This document shows positions 14,666-24,586 of a DNA stretch of 64,000 nucleotides, one piece after another. The notes under the pieces are model-generated. The model saw only the letters and a list, made by a program, of their open reading frames with translations. It was not told the origin of the DNA and searched no databases. The stretch spans positions 62,001 through 126,000 of the forward strand of contig JABHQW010000003.1 in the NCBI GenBank assembly GCA_018696595.1, given 5' to 3'. The DNA comes from Candidatus Woesearchaeota archaeon (lineage in GTDB: Archaea > Nanobdellota > Nanobdellia > Woesearchaeales > GW2011-AR9). Positions within the stretch are counted from its first letter, which is position 1; the number at the start of each line of letters is the position of its first letter. The position numbers were made by a program, and so were the translations under genes.

Positions 14666-17050
14666 ATGAAAAGATCACTATTAGAACGGTTAGTTGGAGT
14701 AACTAAAGAAACTGTTAGAAATCTTAAGAAACCAGCATCAATGCTTGCATTAGGATTGGCTTTATCTTATGCTGCTCCCGCTTGTAGTTTTACTGTGGAT
14801 AGGCCAGAATTTGTTCCCCAAGATACTCAAGAAGATGTTTACGAAGATCAAAAAGATATCTCTGGTGATAATTCCATTGATGGTTCTGGCGATATAAATC
14901 CTTTTGATAATAAACCAGATTGTGAAAATCCACAGACTTTCTACTTTGATAATGATGGAGATACTTTTGGAGATGCATATGAAACTGAAACATTCTGTTC
15001 AGAGAAAGAAGCTGAAATTAACGGTTTTGTTCCAAATCCTTTAGATTGTGATGATGAAGTAAATTATATTCATCCTGATGCAGAAGAACTTTGTGATGGT
15101 TTTGATAACAATTGTGATTTTAATATCGATGAAGGTTTAGAAATTCTTGCACAATGTTATAAAGATTTTGATGATGATGGTTTTGGCGTTGAAGATGATA
15201 CCTTTGGAACTTGTATGTCAAGTTGTGGTGAAGGTTATGCAAAACATTCCGGTACAAAACCCTTTGATTGTGCAGACGATAATGATAAAGTTTTTCCAGG
15301 AGCAGAAGAAGTTTGTGATTTAATTGATAATAATTGTGAGAATGGAAACAATGAAGGTTTTGAAAATTTAGATTATTATCCAGACGTAGATGGAGATAAT
15401 GCTGGTAATATGTATGCAGAAGCAATTAAGTTCTGTAAAGAACCAACTGCTGAAATGAAACCTGCTGGTATGGAAGATGTTGAATATGTTCCAAATGCAA
15501 CAGATTGTGAAGATGGGGATCCAACTATAAATTTGAATCATCCCGAGATTTGTGACGGAAAAGATAATAATTGTAATGATGAAATTGATGATGGTGCTCC
15601 ATTATTAGATTATTTTAAAGATAATGATGGTGATGGTTACGGAAACGAAGCAGACGGAACTTGGGAAGGTTGTGGTTCAAAGCCGGGTTATGTTACTAAA
15701 GGTGGAGATTGTAATAATGAAAATAATGCAATTCATCCATTTGCAGAAGAAATTTGTAACGGTTTAGACGATGATTGTAATAATTTAATTGACTTAGAAG
15801 ATGGGTTGGCTTCAATTATTTGTTATGTTGACGACGATCAAGATGGATTTGGTTTGTCTGATTACTCTTTAGAAACTTGTGAAACAGAATGCCCTCCGTT
15901 TACATCTAAAACTGCAGGAGATTGTTACGACTTAAGTGATGCAATTCATCCTTTTGCAGAAGAAATTTGTAATACTTTAGATGATAATTGTAATGGTTTA
16001 GTTGACGATGGTTTAGAAGATGTTCAAGCATGTGATGTTTATAATAACAATATGAATGGGTTGCAAACAATTGATTGTAATGCTGAAACTGGTGTTTACG
16101 AACCTACTAGTGAATGTGATGATCCTGATGAATGTGCCCCTCAACCACAATTAAATTTGAAACCTTGTTCAACAGATGTTGGAGTTTGTGAAGAGGGTCA
16201 TGAGAAATATGATTGTGAACAGGACGATGAAGGAAATTATATTGAAGTTCTTGTTGAAGAATGTGATGGAGTTATGCCAGGAGTAGAAGATTTAGGATTA
16301 GAAGGATGTACTGTTGAAGATCTTAATGGTTTAGATGATGATTGTAACGGATTTGTCGACGAAATATGTAATGCTTATATCCCTGCTGGAATATTTAATA
16401 TGGGTTGTAATCCTACTTTTAACATTGGTTGTAATGGAGATAATGCAGATCATGCAGTTATGTTAGATGATTATGAAATTGGGATGCATGAAGTTACTAA
16501 TGCACAATACTTAGCTTGTATTCAAGCTTTAGCTTGTTCAGATTCTGCAGGTGGTTCTAAAGTAAATGATCCCGCTTATGCAAATCATCCAGTAACAAAT
16601 GTAACTTGGCAACAAGCAAAAGATTATTGTGAACACGCCGGTGGGAATTTACCTACAGAAGCACAATGGGAAAAAGCTGCTCGTGGTGAAGATAGCTGGC
16701 AAATGTTTCCTTGGGGAGATAATTTACCAAATTGTAATTTAGTAAATTATAACATGTGTGTGGGCGAAACTACAGAAGTTGACGATTATGAAGATGGCGT
16801 TTCTCCATTTGGTTTGTTTAATATGAGTGGAAATGTTATGGAATGGGTTGGAGATTGGTCTAGTGCTTATCAACAAGGTTTCCAAGAGAATCCTACTGGT
16901 CCAGAAGATGGGGTTCAGAAGGTTGTTCGGAGTTCAAATTATTCAGACAGTGAAGAATTTGTTACAACTTATCAAAGAAATGGTATAGGTCCCAGTATGA
17001 ACAAAGCTTATATTGGTTTACGTTGTGTTACAGAACCAACTGATGAATAA
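14666..17050 (+). CDS. Secreted MopE-repeat protein with FGE/sulfatase-modifying-like domain
   Basis: 794 aa, probably exported and cell-surface bound. The N-terminus has a hydrophobic signal (MLALGLALSYAAPAC, a lipobox-like end at Cys ~41). Residues ~85-570 hold repeated MopE-type metal-binding units: DCDD...IHPDAEELCDGFDNNC, repeated about six to seven times with the NGLDDDCN variant. The last ~220 residues look like a formylglycine-generating-enzyme fold (YIPAGIFNMGC, NHPVTNVTWQQAKDYCEHAGG, LPTEAQWEKAARG, FNMSGNVMEWVGDWS). Both domain types are common in Deltaproteobacteria/Myxococcota, suggesting transfer. Whether the FGE-like part is catalytic or a binding module is unknown. Confidence 0.82.
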   Translation: MKRSLLERLVGVTKETVRNLKKPASMLALGLALSYAAPACSFTVDRPEFVPQDTQEDVYEDQKDISGDNSIDGSGDINPFDNKPDCENPQTFYFDNDGDTFGDAYETETFCSEKEAEINGFVPNPLDCDDEVNYIHPDAEELCDGFDNNCDFNIDEGLEILAQCYKDFDDDGFGVEDDTFGTCMSSCGEGYAKHSGTKPFDCADDNDKVFPGAEEVCDLIDNNCENGNNEGFENLDYYPDVDGDNAGNMYAEAIKFCKEPTAEMKPAGMEDVEYVPNATDCEDGDPTINLNHPEICDGKDNNCNDEIDDGAPLLDYFKDNDGDGYGNEADGTWEGCGSKPGYVTKGGDCNNENNAIHPFAEEICNGLDDDCNNLIDLEDGLASIICYVDDDQDGFGLSDYSLETCETECPPFTSKTAGDCYDLSDAIHPFAEEICNTLDDNCNGLVDDGLEDVQACDVYNNNMNGLQTIDCNAETGVYEPTSECDDPDECAPQPQLNLKPCSTDVGVCEEGHEKYDCEQDDEGNYIEVLVEECDGVMPGVEDLGLEGCTVEDLNGLDDDCNGFVDEICNAYIPAGIFNMGCNPTFNIGCNGDNADHAVMLDDYEIGMHEVTNAQYLACIQALACSDSAGGSKVNDPAYANHPVTNVTWQQAKDYCEHAGGNLPTEAQWEKAARGEDSWQMFPWGDNLPNCNLVNYNMCVGETTEVDDYEDGVSPFGLFNMSGNVMEWVGDWSSAYQQGFQENPTGPEDGVQKVVRSSNYSDSEEFVTTYQRNGIGPSMNKAYIGLRCVTEPTDE

Positions 17051-17122
17051 ATTTCTAAATAATTTTTCTTTTTAAAATAAGTATCTTTATATAAGATAAA
17101 AAAATACTTTTTATTAGTATAT

Positions 17123-20100
17123 ATGTACTTAGACAAAAAAGGGGAAGTTGTAGTAGTAGTTATTATAGCTCTTGCTGTAATTATTTCTAGTTTTTTCGCT
17201 ATAAATCAAATTTCTGATGGTAATATGGTTACTGGGGCAGCAATTGGTTTAGGTAATATTAAAACTCAAGCATCTTGTGGGGATACAATTACTTCTAGCA
17301 CTACTTTAACAGAAAACTTAGGACCTTGCTCAAACTTAGATGGGTTGATAATTGGAGCAAATAATGTTGTTTTAGATTGTGCTGGTTACAAAATTATTGG
17401 AGAAAATGATTTAAATAAATACGGGGTTAAAAACCCTCAATACAATCGAATTACTATCAAGAACTGTTCCATTACAAACTTTTCTATCGGTATCAGTTTT
17501 AGCAGAGACTCATTACTATCAACAATAATCAACAACACTTTATTCACAAACACAGATGGTATTTATATCTTTAATTCAAATACTACAACAATAATAAATA
17601 ACACCATTAAGAATCAAACACAGCACGGTCTTTGGTTAGTTGGAGTTGGAGATGGCTTAATAATAAATAACCTAATAGAAAACAATGGAATTAGTGACTT
17701 AACTACAAAGAACGGAATAAATATAGACTTTGGAGATTATTCTTCAAATTTAACTTTTATTAACAACACACTTTACAACAACTCAATAGCAATAGAAGCA
17801 AGTGTAACAGAGACAAGATTCTATAACAACAAATTCAATTACACGCCAATTATAAATGGTAACGCAGTAACTATCTGGAACACAACATATGATAACACAA
17901 CAAAGAACATTGTCTACGGAATCTCAACCGGTGGTAACTGGTGGCATAATTATACTGGAAACGATACTAACGATGATGGTATTGGAGATGATGCAAACTA
18001 TTCTATTACTGCCACTTACAAAGATGAAAGACCGTTAGTTTCTGTTTATCAATTTACGAAACCTAATAGTGCAGCAACATTCGCCGATAACTTAAACATC
18101 AATAGCACTTTTAACTCAACTAACCCAATGACATCTGGAAGTAACCATTCAACAAGGCAGAATATTACTTTCTTTAATAGTACAACTAGAAATAAATATT
18201 TTACAGTTGAAGCATACTTTAATCAGACAGTTGGCCTAGGTTCTATTAGATTCTATAGGAACCTAACTGCAGAAAATAATGTAGTTGCCATTGCTGTTGA
18301 TATCTCTTCTGCTACTGGAACAGCACCTACACACACCACTTATCTTTTCAATAATAATTCCGGAGATGGGGTTACAGTTTGTTCTTTTGCAGAAACTTTA
18401 ACAGCTACAAATCTTAGTTGTGAAAACCGAACCCAGATAACATCACAAAACATTACAGACGCAGTTTCTATAAAAAACGTTACAGTTAGTTTAGATGGAG
18501 ATTATTACAAGATAGAAAATCTTTCAGGGACAGGTGTTCTTCTAGGATCAAACACTAGCCTAGTTATCTGGGATGAGACCGATACAAACGTACGTTATGG
18601 AGATGCATTAAGAAACCCAGATGCTAACACTTCGTTCTTTGCAAATTATACCAGTTCTTTAGGAACTGCAATTACTAATGGGAATTGTACAATTACTTAT
18701 AATAATGCCTCCGCTTTCCAAATGCCCTATGATTCTGCTAAAGAACTATTTGTTGCTAATGCTAGCAACTTTAGTGGAGGGATTGAAGAATGGAATGTAA
18801 CTTGTTTTGCTTTATACCGCCACACCATGTTCTTAAACGATAGTGTTAACATATCCACTTGTCCCCGTTATGTTAACAATGATTATACATTAACTATTGA
18901 CCACACCGCAACAACTGATTGTTTAATTATTAATGCTAGTAACGTTACAATTAACGGTGCGGGATATTCTATTAATGGAAATGGAACTGGGACAGGGATT
19001 TTGTCAACTGCTTTTAGAAACATAACAATTCAAAACATTAATGTTTTCAATTTTAGTTATGCAGTATTTCTTAATCTTTCAGATAACGTAACAATCAGTA
19101 ACAGCAACTTAACTGAATTTATAAATTATGGTTTACTTTTAACAAATACAAATAATTCTTACTTTTCAGATCTTAATATCACAGGAAACCAAGGAGTTTC
19201 ATCTGCACTTTATGTTCTTTATAATTCCACTAACAATAACTTAACAAATTGTGAACTTTCATCCACTAATCCAGATGTGGCGGCTAATCATCAAGGACAA
19301 TTATATTTACTTAATAGCACTTTTAATCGAAACAATATGCTTGTTACATCTATAGGAAATGTTTTTGTGCAATGGTATTTACAATACAACATTACTGCTG
19401 CCGACGGTTCACCAATCCCTTCTGCTATAGTTAATATTACTTACAATTCTACTATCACAAATTTCTCATTCCCTGTAGATGATGAAAGTTTAACTACAAA
19501 AATTATTGCTACTGAATTCTTTAAAAATTCTACAAATACAACTTATGAAACTCCAACCAGAGCAATCGCTTATGCTTTTGGATTCTTACAAACTATAAAT
19601 TATACAAACTTAACTCAAACTAATTCTACCTTAAAACAAATGAACCTTAGTTTAATTCCTCAAGCACCTAACAACGATTGTGGTACATATACAACTGATA
19701 TTGTTTTCTCAGGTGGAATTACATATGCTAATTCTACTATTTGTATAACTGTAGGTGCCGATAATATTGTCATTAATGGAAATGGATCAGTAATTTATGG
19801 TAATCATAGTTCTACCGCCTATGGACTTTATGCTTTATTGAAAGATAATGTCACGATACACAATCTCACATTAATCAATTTTACTAATTATCAAGTTTAT
19901 TTAGCAGGTTCAAATAATTTCACTTTTTACAATTCTTCATTTCGTGCTAATGACACTAATAATTTAGGATTCTTTTTGTATTATTCAGATGACAATAATA
20001 TTACCAACAATACAATCTTTACAGAAACCACAAATGGTTATGGTTCTTATTCATATCGTTCTCATAGAAACCTTTTTTCCAAAAATAGAATCACAACAAA

Positions 20101-22630
20101 AGGAGCAACTAGTCCGGGGTTATATTTTACTGGCAGATCAAATACTAACTCGGTTTTGAGTAATATTATTAACACCACTGGAGCCAGTTCTAAGAGTATT
20201 CAATTAGATACTTCTCTTAGTAATATTATATCACACAATATAATTTACGCCCCTGGTTCTTCTAGTAGAGGGATAGATTTAACCTCCTCTAATTCTTCAA
20301 CAATATTCAATAATACAATTAACCCAGTAAATAATGGCATGGTAATAAGTTCTTCAGTCTTAAACAACATTTCTAATAACACTTTAAACACTAGTGCAGA
20401 CGGAATAGTTTTTATCGGCGGACAGCAAAACATTGTTGATTTTAATTCAATTAATTCTACTTCAGAAGGATTATTCTTAAGTGGGAGCGATTATGGGAAA
20501 TTTAGAGGAAACAATGTTATTTCTGACGCAGTAGGTGCTTTTTTACAAATCGGTGCGATTGGTAATAACTTTTCCAATAATAACTTTACAGTGAGTTCTT
20601 CTGGAACTTATGGTGTAAGATTTGGTGGCACAGATACCAATAACACCTTTGTCAATGATTATATTAATTCATCTGGCACTTCAGATATTTATAGTGCTGG
20701 AAATGCAGGAGATTACAATTACTTTGTCAATTCTAGTTTCAACAAGAACAGCATAACAGCTGCTGCTCCGGGAAGAATTTATGTTCAATGGTATTTAGAC
20801 CTAACTGTTAAGAACGGTTCTTTAACTGCAATTAATGGCTCTTTAATTAACATTAACAACTCATTGAATGAATTTGAAATTAGTAATCTTTACACAAACA
20901 TTTCAGGACAAATTCCAAGACAAACTTTAACTGAATTCTTTAGAAATAGCACTGGACAATTTAATCAAACTCCACACAATATAACTGCAATTAGGATTAC
21001 TCCAACTCCTGCTTATCGGCTTAATTACACTGTAATTAATCTTTCTCAAACAAACAGTACAGCAGTAACTTTAATTCAAAAATTCAATAGCGACCCTGTT
21101 TTGACTAATCCTGCAATGAATTTAACAGTAGTTTATACTGATACAAATCATATTAATGCGAGTGTAACTTATACTGATGATGATTTGGACTTAGGAAACA
21201 TAACTTTTATTTGGTACGTAAACAATAATGAAATTAAAAGAACGTATAATGTTAGCGTAAATGCAACAGTTGTTGTAAGTAACATTTCTTTAACAGATTA
21301 TAATTATAATAAAGGAGATGTGATAAGAGTTAATGTAACAGCTAATGACACTTACTTAACAGTTATGGTTACTAACACCACAACAATACCAAATAAACCG
21401 CCTGCATTAACAATTCCTATAATCTTACCGGGTCCTGCTTACACGAACAGTACATTGACAACAAACACAACTGTGACGGATGCTGACGGTGACTTAACAC
21501 AGTTATGGTTAGATTGGTATTCTAATAATGCCCTTGTAAAAAGTGAGAATTGGGGTGGTTTAGCTAACGGCACACTAAGAAGTTCTACTTTAGCAAGTTC
21601 TAACTTTGTAAAGAGTAATATTGTTAATGTTACGGTAATTGCTTATGATGGAACCAGTTATAGTACTAGAAACTGGTCTGTTAATTTAAATGTAACAAAT
21701 TCAGTTCCTTTGTACAATTTAACAATTGGAAATTTTAGTATGAGTACTAGTGAAGAAACTACTTTGAATTTAAGCACTTATTTTACTGATGGTGATAGCG
21801 ATACCTTAAATTATACTATTGTTAACGTTTCTATCGTTAGTTTTACAATTAATACTACTACAAAAATCTTAACAATTACTTCTAATAGTACGACTGGAAG
21901 TGTTTCTACTTTTATTAACGCAACAGATGGACAGAATTCCACTGCGGGGGGCAATTTTACAATTACAGTGAGTGCCCCAAGTACATCAACATCAACAAGT
22001 CCTGGTGGTGGAAGGGGGGGCGGTCCACCAAAAGTGATTATTGAAGAAGAAGAAGAGGAAAAGAAACCCGTTGAAACGGATTCTGCATTTACATCTACTT
22101 CTTCAAGTGGTAGTGAATGTCCGCCAGGACAAATCTTAATAAATGGTACCTGTGTAGATATAACCGAAGATCCTTATGAGAATTTTAAGAAACTTGAAGA
22201 AGAATTTGATCAAATGTATCCCACTTCTTTCTCTAAAGTATTAGAAGAACAAGTTGGTATGAGTTGTTTAACTCGATCTCCAAACCCATTGTTTAAGATT
22301 AAGAATGAGAATTACATTCTTGCGTTGGAAGCTTTAGGAAATAAAGAAACCGTTGTAATGTATGAATTACAAGGCAATGTTTTGAAATTAATTTGGTTAG
22401 TTAATGAAAAAGAGGAAAAAGAAATATGTACTGAATTAAATTTTATTAATCAGAAAGAAAAAGAAGTATTATCATCAGTTAATAACATCTTAACTCAAGG
22501 TAACAGCTTGTTTACTGAATTTATATGTTTTAATTCAGAAGTTCAATCAATGATCATTATCCAAGATTATGTTATTTGCGATGAATTAGCTAATCAAGAT
22601 TATTTAATTGAAACAGATTTAATGAAATGA
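17123..22630 (+). CDS. Giant surface protein with right-handed beta-helix repeats
   Basis: 1835 aa. One N-terminal membrane segment (VVVVVIIALAVIISSFFAIN) is followed by several stretches of parallel beta-helix (NosD/PbH1-like) repeats such as NRITIKNCSITNFS, NNLTNCELSS and SNIISHNIIY. Ig/cadherin-like regions follow (TVTDADGDLTQLWLDWY, STYFTDGDSDTLNYT). Near residue 1630 a Ser/Thr/Gly/Pro linker and a Glu-run separate an acidic C-terminal domain with several Cys (CPPGQILINGTC). It is very rich in Asn-x-Ser/Thr, so heavy N-glycosylation is likely. Probably an adhesin or cell-envelope protein. Confidence 0.8.
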   Translation: MYLDKKGEVVVVVIIALAVIISSFFAINQISDGNMVTGAAIGLGNIKTQASCGDTITSSTTLTENLGPCSNLDGLIIGANNVVLDCAGYKIIGENDLNKYGVKNPQYNRITIKNCSITNFSIGISFSRDSLLSTIINNTLFTNTDGIYIFNSNTTTIINNTIKNQTQHGLWLVGVGDGLIINNLIENNGISDLTTKNGINIDFGDYSSNLTFINNTLYNNSIAIEASVTETRFYNNKFNYTPIINGNAVTIWNTTYDNTTKNIVYGISTGGNWWHNYTGNDTNDDGIGDDANYSITATYKDERPLVSVYQFTKPNSAATFADNLNINSTFNSTNPMTSGSNHSTRQNITFFNSTTRNKYFTVEAYFNQTVGLGSIRFYRNLTAENNVVAIAVDISSATGTAPTHTTYLFNNNSGDGVTVCSFAETLTATNLSCENRTQITSQNITDAVSIKNVTVSLDGDYYKIENLSGTGVLLGSNTSLVIWDETDTNVRYGDALRNPDANTSFFANYTSSLGTAITNGNCTITYNNASAFQMPYDSAKELFVANASNFSGGIEEWNVTCFALYRHTMFLNDSVNISTCPRYVNNDYTLTIDHTATTDCLIINASNVTINGAGYSINGNGTGTGILSTAFRNITIQNINVFNFSYAVFLNLSDNVTISNSNLTEFINYGLLLTNTNNSYFSDLNITGNQGVSSALYVLYNSTNNNLTNCELSSTNPDVAANHQGQLYLLNSTFNRNNMLVTSIGNVFVQWYLQYNITAADGSPIPSAIVNITYNSTITNFSFPVDDESLTTKIIATEFFKNSTNTTYETPTRAIAYAFGFLQTINYTNLTQTNSTLKQMNLSLIPQAPNNDCGTYTTDIVFSGGITYANSTICITVGADNIVINGNGSVIYGNHSSTAYGLYALLKDNVTIHNLTLINFTNYQVYLAGSNNFTFYNSSFRANDTNNLGFFLYYSDDNNITNNTIFTETTNGYGSYSYRSHRNLFSKNRITTKGATSPGLYFTGRSNTNSVLSNIINTTGASSKSIQLDTSLSNIISHNIIYAPGSSSRGIDLTSSNSSTIFNNTINPVNNGMVISSSVLNNISNNTLNTSADGIVFIGGQQNIVDFNSINSTSEGLFLSGSDYGKFRGNNVISDAVGAFLQIGAIGNNFSNNNFTVSSSGTYGVRFGGTDTNNTFVNDYINSSGTSDIYSAGNAGDYNYFVNSSFNKNSITAAAPGRIYVQWYLDLTVKNGSLTAINGSLININNSLNEFEISNLYTNISGQIPRQTLTEFFRNSTGQFNQTPHNITAIRITPTPAYRLNYTVINLSQTNSTAVTLIQKFNSDPVLTNPAMNLTVVYTDTNHINASVTYTDDDLDLGNITFIWYVNNNEIKRTYNVSVNATVVVSNISLTDYNYNKGDVIRVNVTANDTYLTVMVTNTTTIPNKPPALTIPIILPGPAYTNSTLTTNTTVTDADGDLTQLWLDWYSNNALVKSENWGGLANGTLRSSTLASSNFVKSNIVNVTVIAYDGTSYSTRNWSVNLNVTNSVPLYNLTIGNFSMSTSEETTLNLSTYFTDGDSDTLNYTIVNVSIVSFTINTTTKILTITSNSTTGSVSTFINATDGQNSTAGGNFTITVSAPSTSTSTSPGGGRGGGPPKVIIEEEEEEKKPVETDSAFTSTSSSGSECPPGQILINGTCVDITEDPYENFKKLEEEFDQMYPTSFSKVLEEQVGMSCLTRSPNPLFKIKNENYILALEALGNKETVVMYELQGNVLKLIWLVNEKEEKEICTELNFINQKEKEVLSSVNNILTQGNSLFTEFICFNSEVQSMIIIQDYVICDELANQDYLIETDLMK

Positions 22631-22740
22631 AAACATTTATAATAACAAAAATAATAATAACTAAAAAAGACATAAGAAAACGTTTTACATTTTCTAGAGT
22701 CTTTTTAAAATCAAAAGTCTAAAAAAGAGGTTAATAAGAA

Positions 22741-22962
22741 ATGTTAGTGTTTGGTGTTGATATACCTTTGGTAGAGGTTATCTTTGTATTGTCCATTATC
22801 ATATTCATTCTATTAATAGAAGCTATTGTCGTTATTTCTTTGTTAATTAAACAAATGAACAAGACTAAGAAGCTAACAGGTCTTATTGAAAAACTTTCTA
22901 ATACTATTCTTGAGATTAAAAAGAAAGAAATTGAACAACTTGATAAGTTAAAAAGAAGATAA
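22741..22962 (+). CDS. Small membrane protein with coiled coil
   Basis: 73 aa. One long hydrophobic segment (FVLSIIIFILLIEAIVVISL, residues ~15-36) is followed by a charged helical tail (LIEKLSNTILEIKKKEIEQL) likely to form a coiled coil. Function unknown. It sits between the giant surface protein and convergent L11. Confidence 0.6.
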   Translation: MLVFGVDIPLVEVIFVLSIIIFILLIEAIVVISLLIKQMNKTKKLTGLIEKLSNTILEIKKKEIEQLDKLKRR

Positions 22963-23018
22963 TTTGTTGTTTTTATTCTGATAAATTAAATAAGAAAAAA
23001 AAATTAAAAAGAATAGCC

Positions 23019-23729
23019 CTACTTAGGAGCTTCTTCTTTCTTCTCTTCTGGTGCCAATTCGTTAATAATCGGCATCGGAATTCCTGCTTCTTCCATAGCT
23101 TTTCTTGCTTTTCTATTATCTTTGAACTTACTTAAGATATCTTTAGCTTTGGTTTCGTACTCTGCACGTTTTAGTTCAAGATCTTCTTGAAGTTTTTTCT
23201 GCTCTTCTTCTTGTGCTTTAAGCTCTTCTGCAGTTAATTCTGTTTTTCCAGAAATAATCTTTTCATCGAATCGTCCTTCATCAATCGCTTTTAATGCGTC
23301 TGTTGCGGACATTCCTTCAATCATGATTCCCATTGATTGACAAGTTCCAACAATTTCTTTTGCCCTTGATTTGTTGTTTGCCCCTAATAAAGCGTCTTCT
23401 TTCATCTTAGCAACCTTAATGATCTGTTCGATCTTTAAGTCTGCAACTTTATCAGTTAAAGGATTAGCTGCTCCTTTAGCAATACCTGCTTCTTTCTTAA
23501 TTAAAGCAGCTGCTGGTGGAGTTCCAATTTCGATTGTAAAATCTTTAGTTGAATCATCTATAATAACTTTAACAGGAACTTGCATTCCTTTCAAGTCAGC
23601 AGTTTTTTTGTTGATCTCAGACACAACTTGTCCAATATTTACTCCTGCTGGCCCTAAAGCTGGTCCTAATGGTGGTGCTGCAGTAGCTTTTCCACCTTCA
23701 ATTAATACTTCTATAGTTTGTTTTCCCAT
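23019..23729 (-). CDS. rpl11: Large ribosomal subunit protein uL11, C-terminally extended
   Basis: I set the start at the ATG at 23729 (MGKQTIEVLIEGGKATAAPP); the longer reading runs into the leader. The N-terminal PPLGPALGPAGVNIGQVV and the rRNA-binding half (KEIVGTCQSMGIMIEG) are classical. uL11 is usually ~160 aa in archaea. This one is 236 aa, with a Glu/Lys-rich helical extension (residues ~160-235) ending in APEEKKEEAPK. It contacts the GTPase centre of the ribosome. The gene looks monocistronic; no L1 or L10 follows. Confidence 0.92.
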   Translation of the reverse strand: MGKQTIEVLIEGGKATAAPPLGPALGPAGVNIGQVVSEINKKTADLKGMQVPVKVIIDDSTKDFTIEIGTPPAAALIKKEAGIAKGAANPLTDKVADLKIEQIIKVAKMKEDALLGANNKSRAKEIVGTCQSMGIMIEGMSATDALKAIDEGRFDEKIISGKTELTAEELKAQEEEQKKLQEDLELKRAEYETKAKDILSKFKDNRKARKAMEEAGIPMPIINELAPEEKKEEAPK

Positions 23730-23761
23730 ATAATCTTTACAAAGATTATCATTCAAAGACT

Positions 23762-23793
23762 GCGGGATGCGTTTACTTCGTAAACTTACCCAC
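23762..23793 (-). promoter_or_regulatory. Hairpin in the uL11 leader
   Basis: In the minus direction, GTGGG and GTTTAC pair with GTAAAC and CCCGC around a GAA loop (6 + 5 bp with a 3x4 internal loop). It lies 33-64 nt before the start codon in an otherwise long leader, which is unusual in a genome of mostly leaderless genes. A ribosomal-protein autoregulatory site is possible but unproven. Confidence 0.4.
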
Positions 23794-23918
23794 AAAGTCA
23801 TGCATCATGATATGATAACCTTTCCCTCCGTGTGTTAGGTGCTTTTATTTCACCCTTGTAATAGTAATGCGTAACTTTGCTTTAAAGAAGGGATTCATTT
23901 ATAAGGTTTACGCAGAAA

Positions 23919-24494
23919 TTATTCTAATAAATTTCTAATTTCTTGAATTTCTGCTAAGTACTGGGGTTTCATCCCTGGTTGTCTAAAACAAAGCTCATAT
24001 TTATCAACACAAGTTTGATACGTTTTTTCTTCTTTTGTTGGCGGTTTATGAGATGTTAATCTTTGAAAATAGTCAAACCTGGCTTTTGCTACTAAAAAAT
24101 TCTTTTTTCTTCTAGACTTAGCGGCTTGACACATCTCATCTAATAAAACATCTTTTCTTTTTCTAGTTCTTTTTCTATAATCTACTAATTTTTTCTCTAC
24201 TTTTTTACCTGTTCTAACTTCTTCTGCATTATGATAATCTTCATTTAGTTTTTCTGCAATCATTGCTAAATTTGGTTTTCCTGCATTTGTTCCAGATTGA
24301 TATCTAAATTCAGACATTCTTGTATATTCGAAAGCATCTTTTATTTCATCATCACTCCAAACATTTTTCCCTTGGACTCTAGCAGACTCTCTTCCTGCTT
24401 CCGCTACTCCATTTGTCTGAAACTCTTCTGAAAATATACCTGTTTCATTCTCTAAAGTACTAAGTCCGCCCATAACTCGATGATCTATGCTCAT
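23919..24494 (-). CDS. Hypothetical protein, 191 aa
   Basis: Not recognised. Charged, helical, basic in the middle (KKVEKKLVDYRKRTRKRKDVLL). Two Cys near the C-terminus (YQTCVDKYELCFRQPG). No signal or membrane segment. A TATA-like stretch lies about 25 nt before the ATG. Confidence 0.55.
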   Translation of the reverse strand: MSIDHRVMGGLSTLENETGIFSEEFQTNGVAEAGRESARVQGKNVWSDDEIKDAFEYTRMSEFRYQSGTNAGKPNLAMIAEKLNEDYHNAEEVRTGKKVEKKLVDYRKRTRKRKDVLLDEMCQAAKSRRKKNFLVAKARFDYFQRLTSHKPPTKEEKTYQTCVDKYELCFRQPGMKPQYLAEIQEIRNLLE

Positions 24495-24586
24495 AATTAT
24501 ATCTTTTACCTATTTGTTTTATAAGTCTTTTGTTATTCCTTAGTTACTACAAACAATAATAAACTAAATTACTTTAATTGATCTTA

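Noticed and set aside
14790-15425. His/Leu/Tyr-rich minus-strand frames
   Set aside because: Antisense of the repetitive MopE-type protein; composition is typical of a shadow frame.
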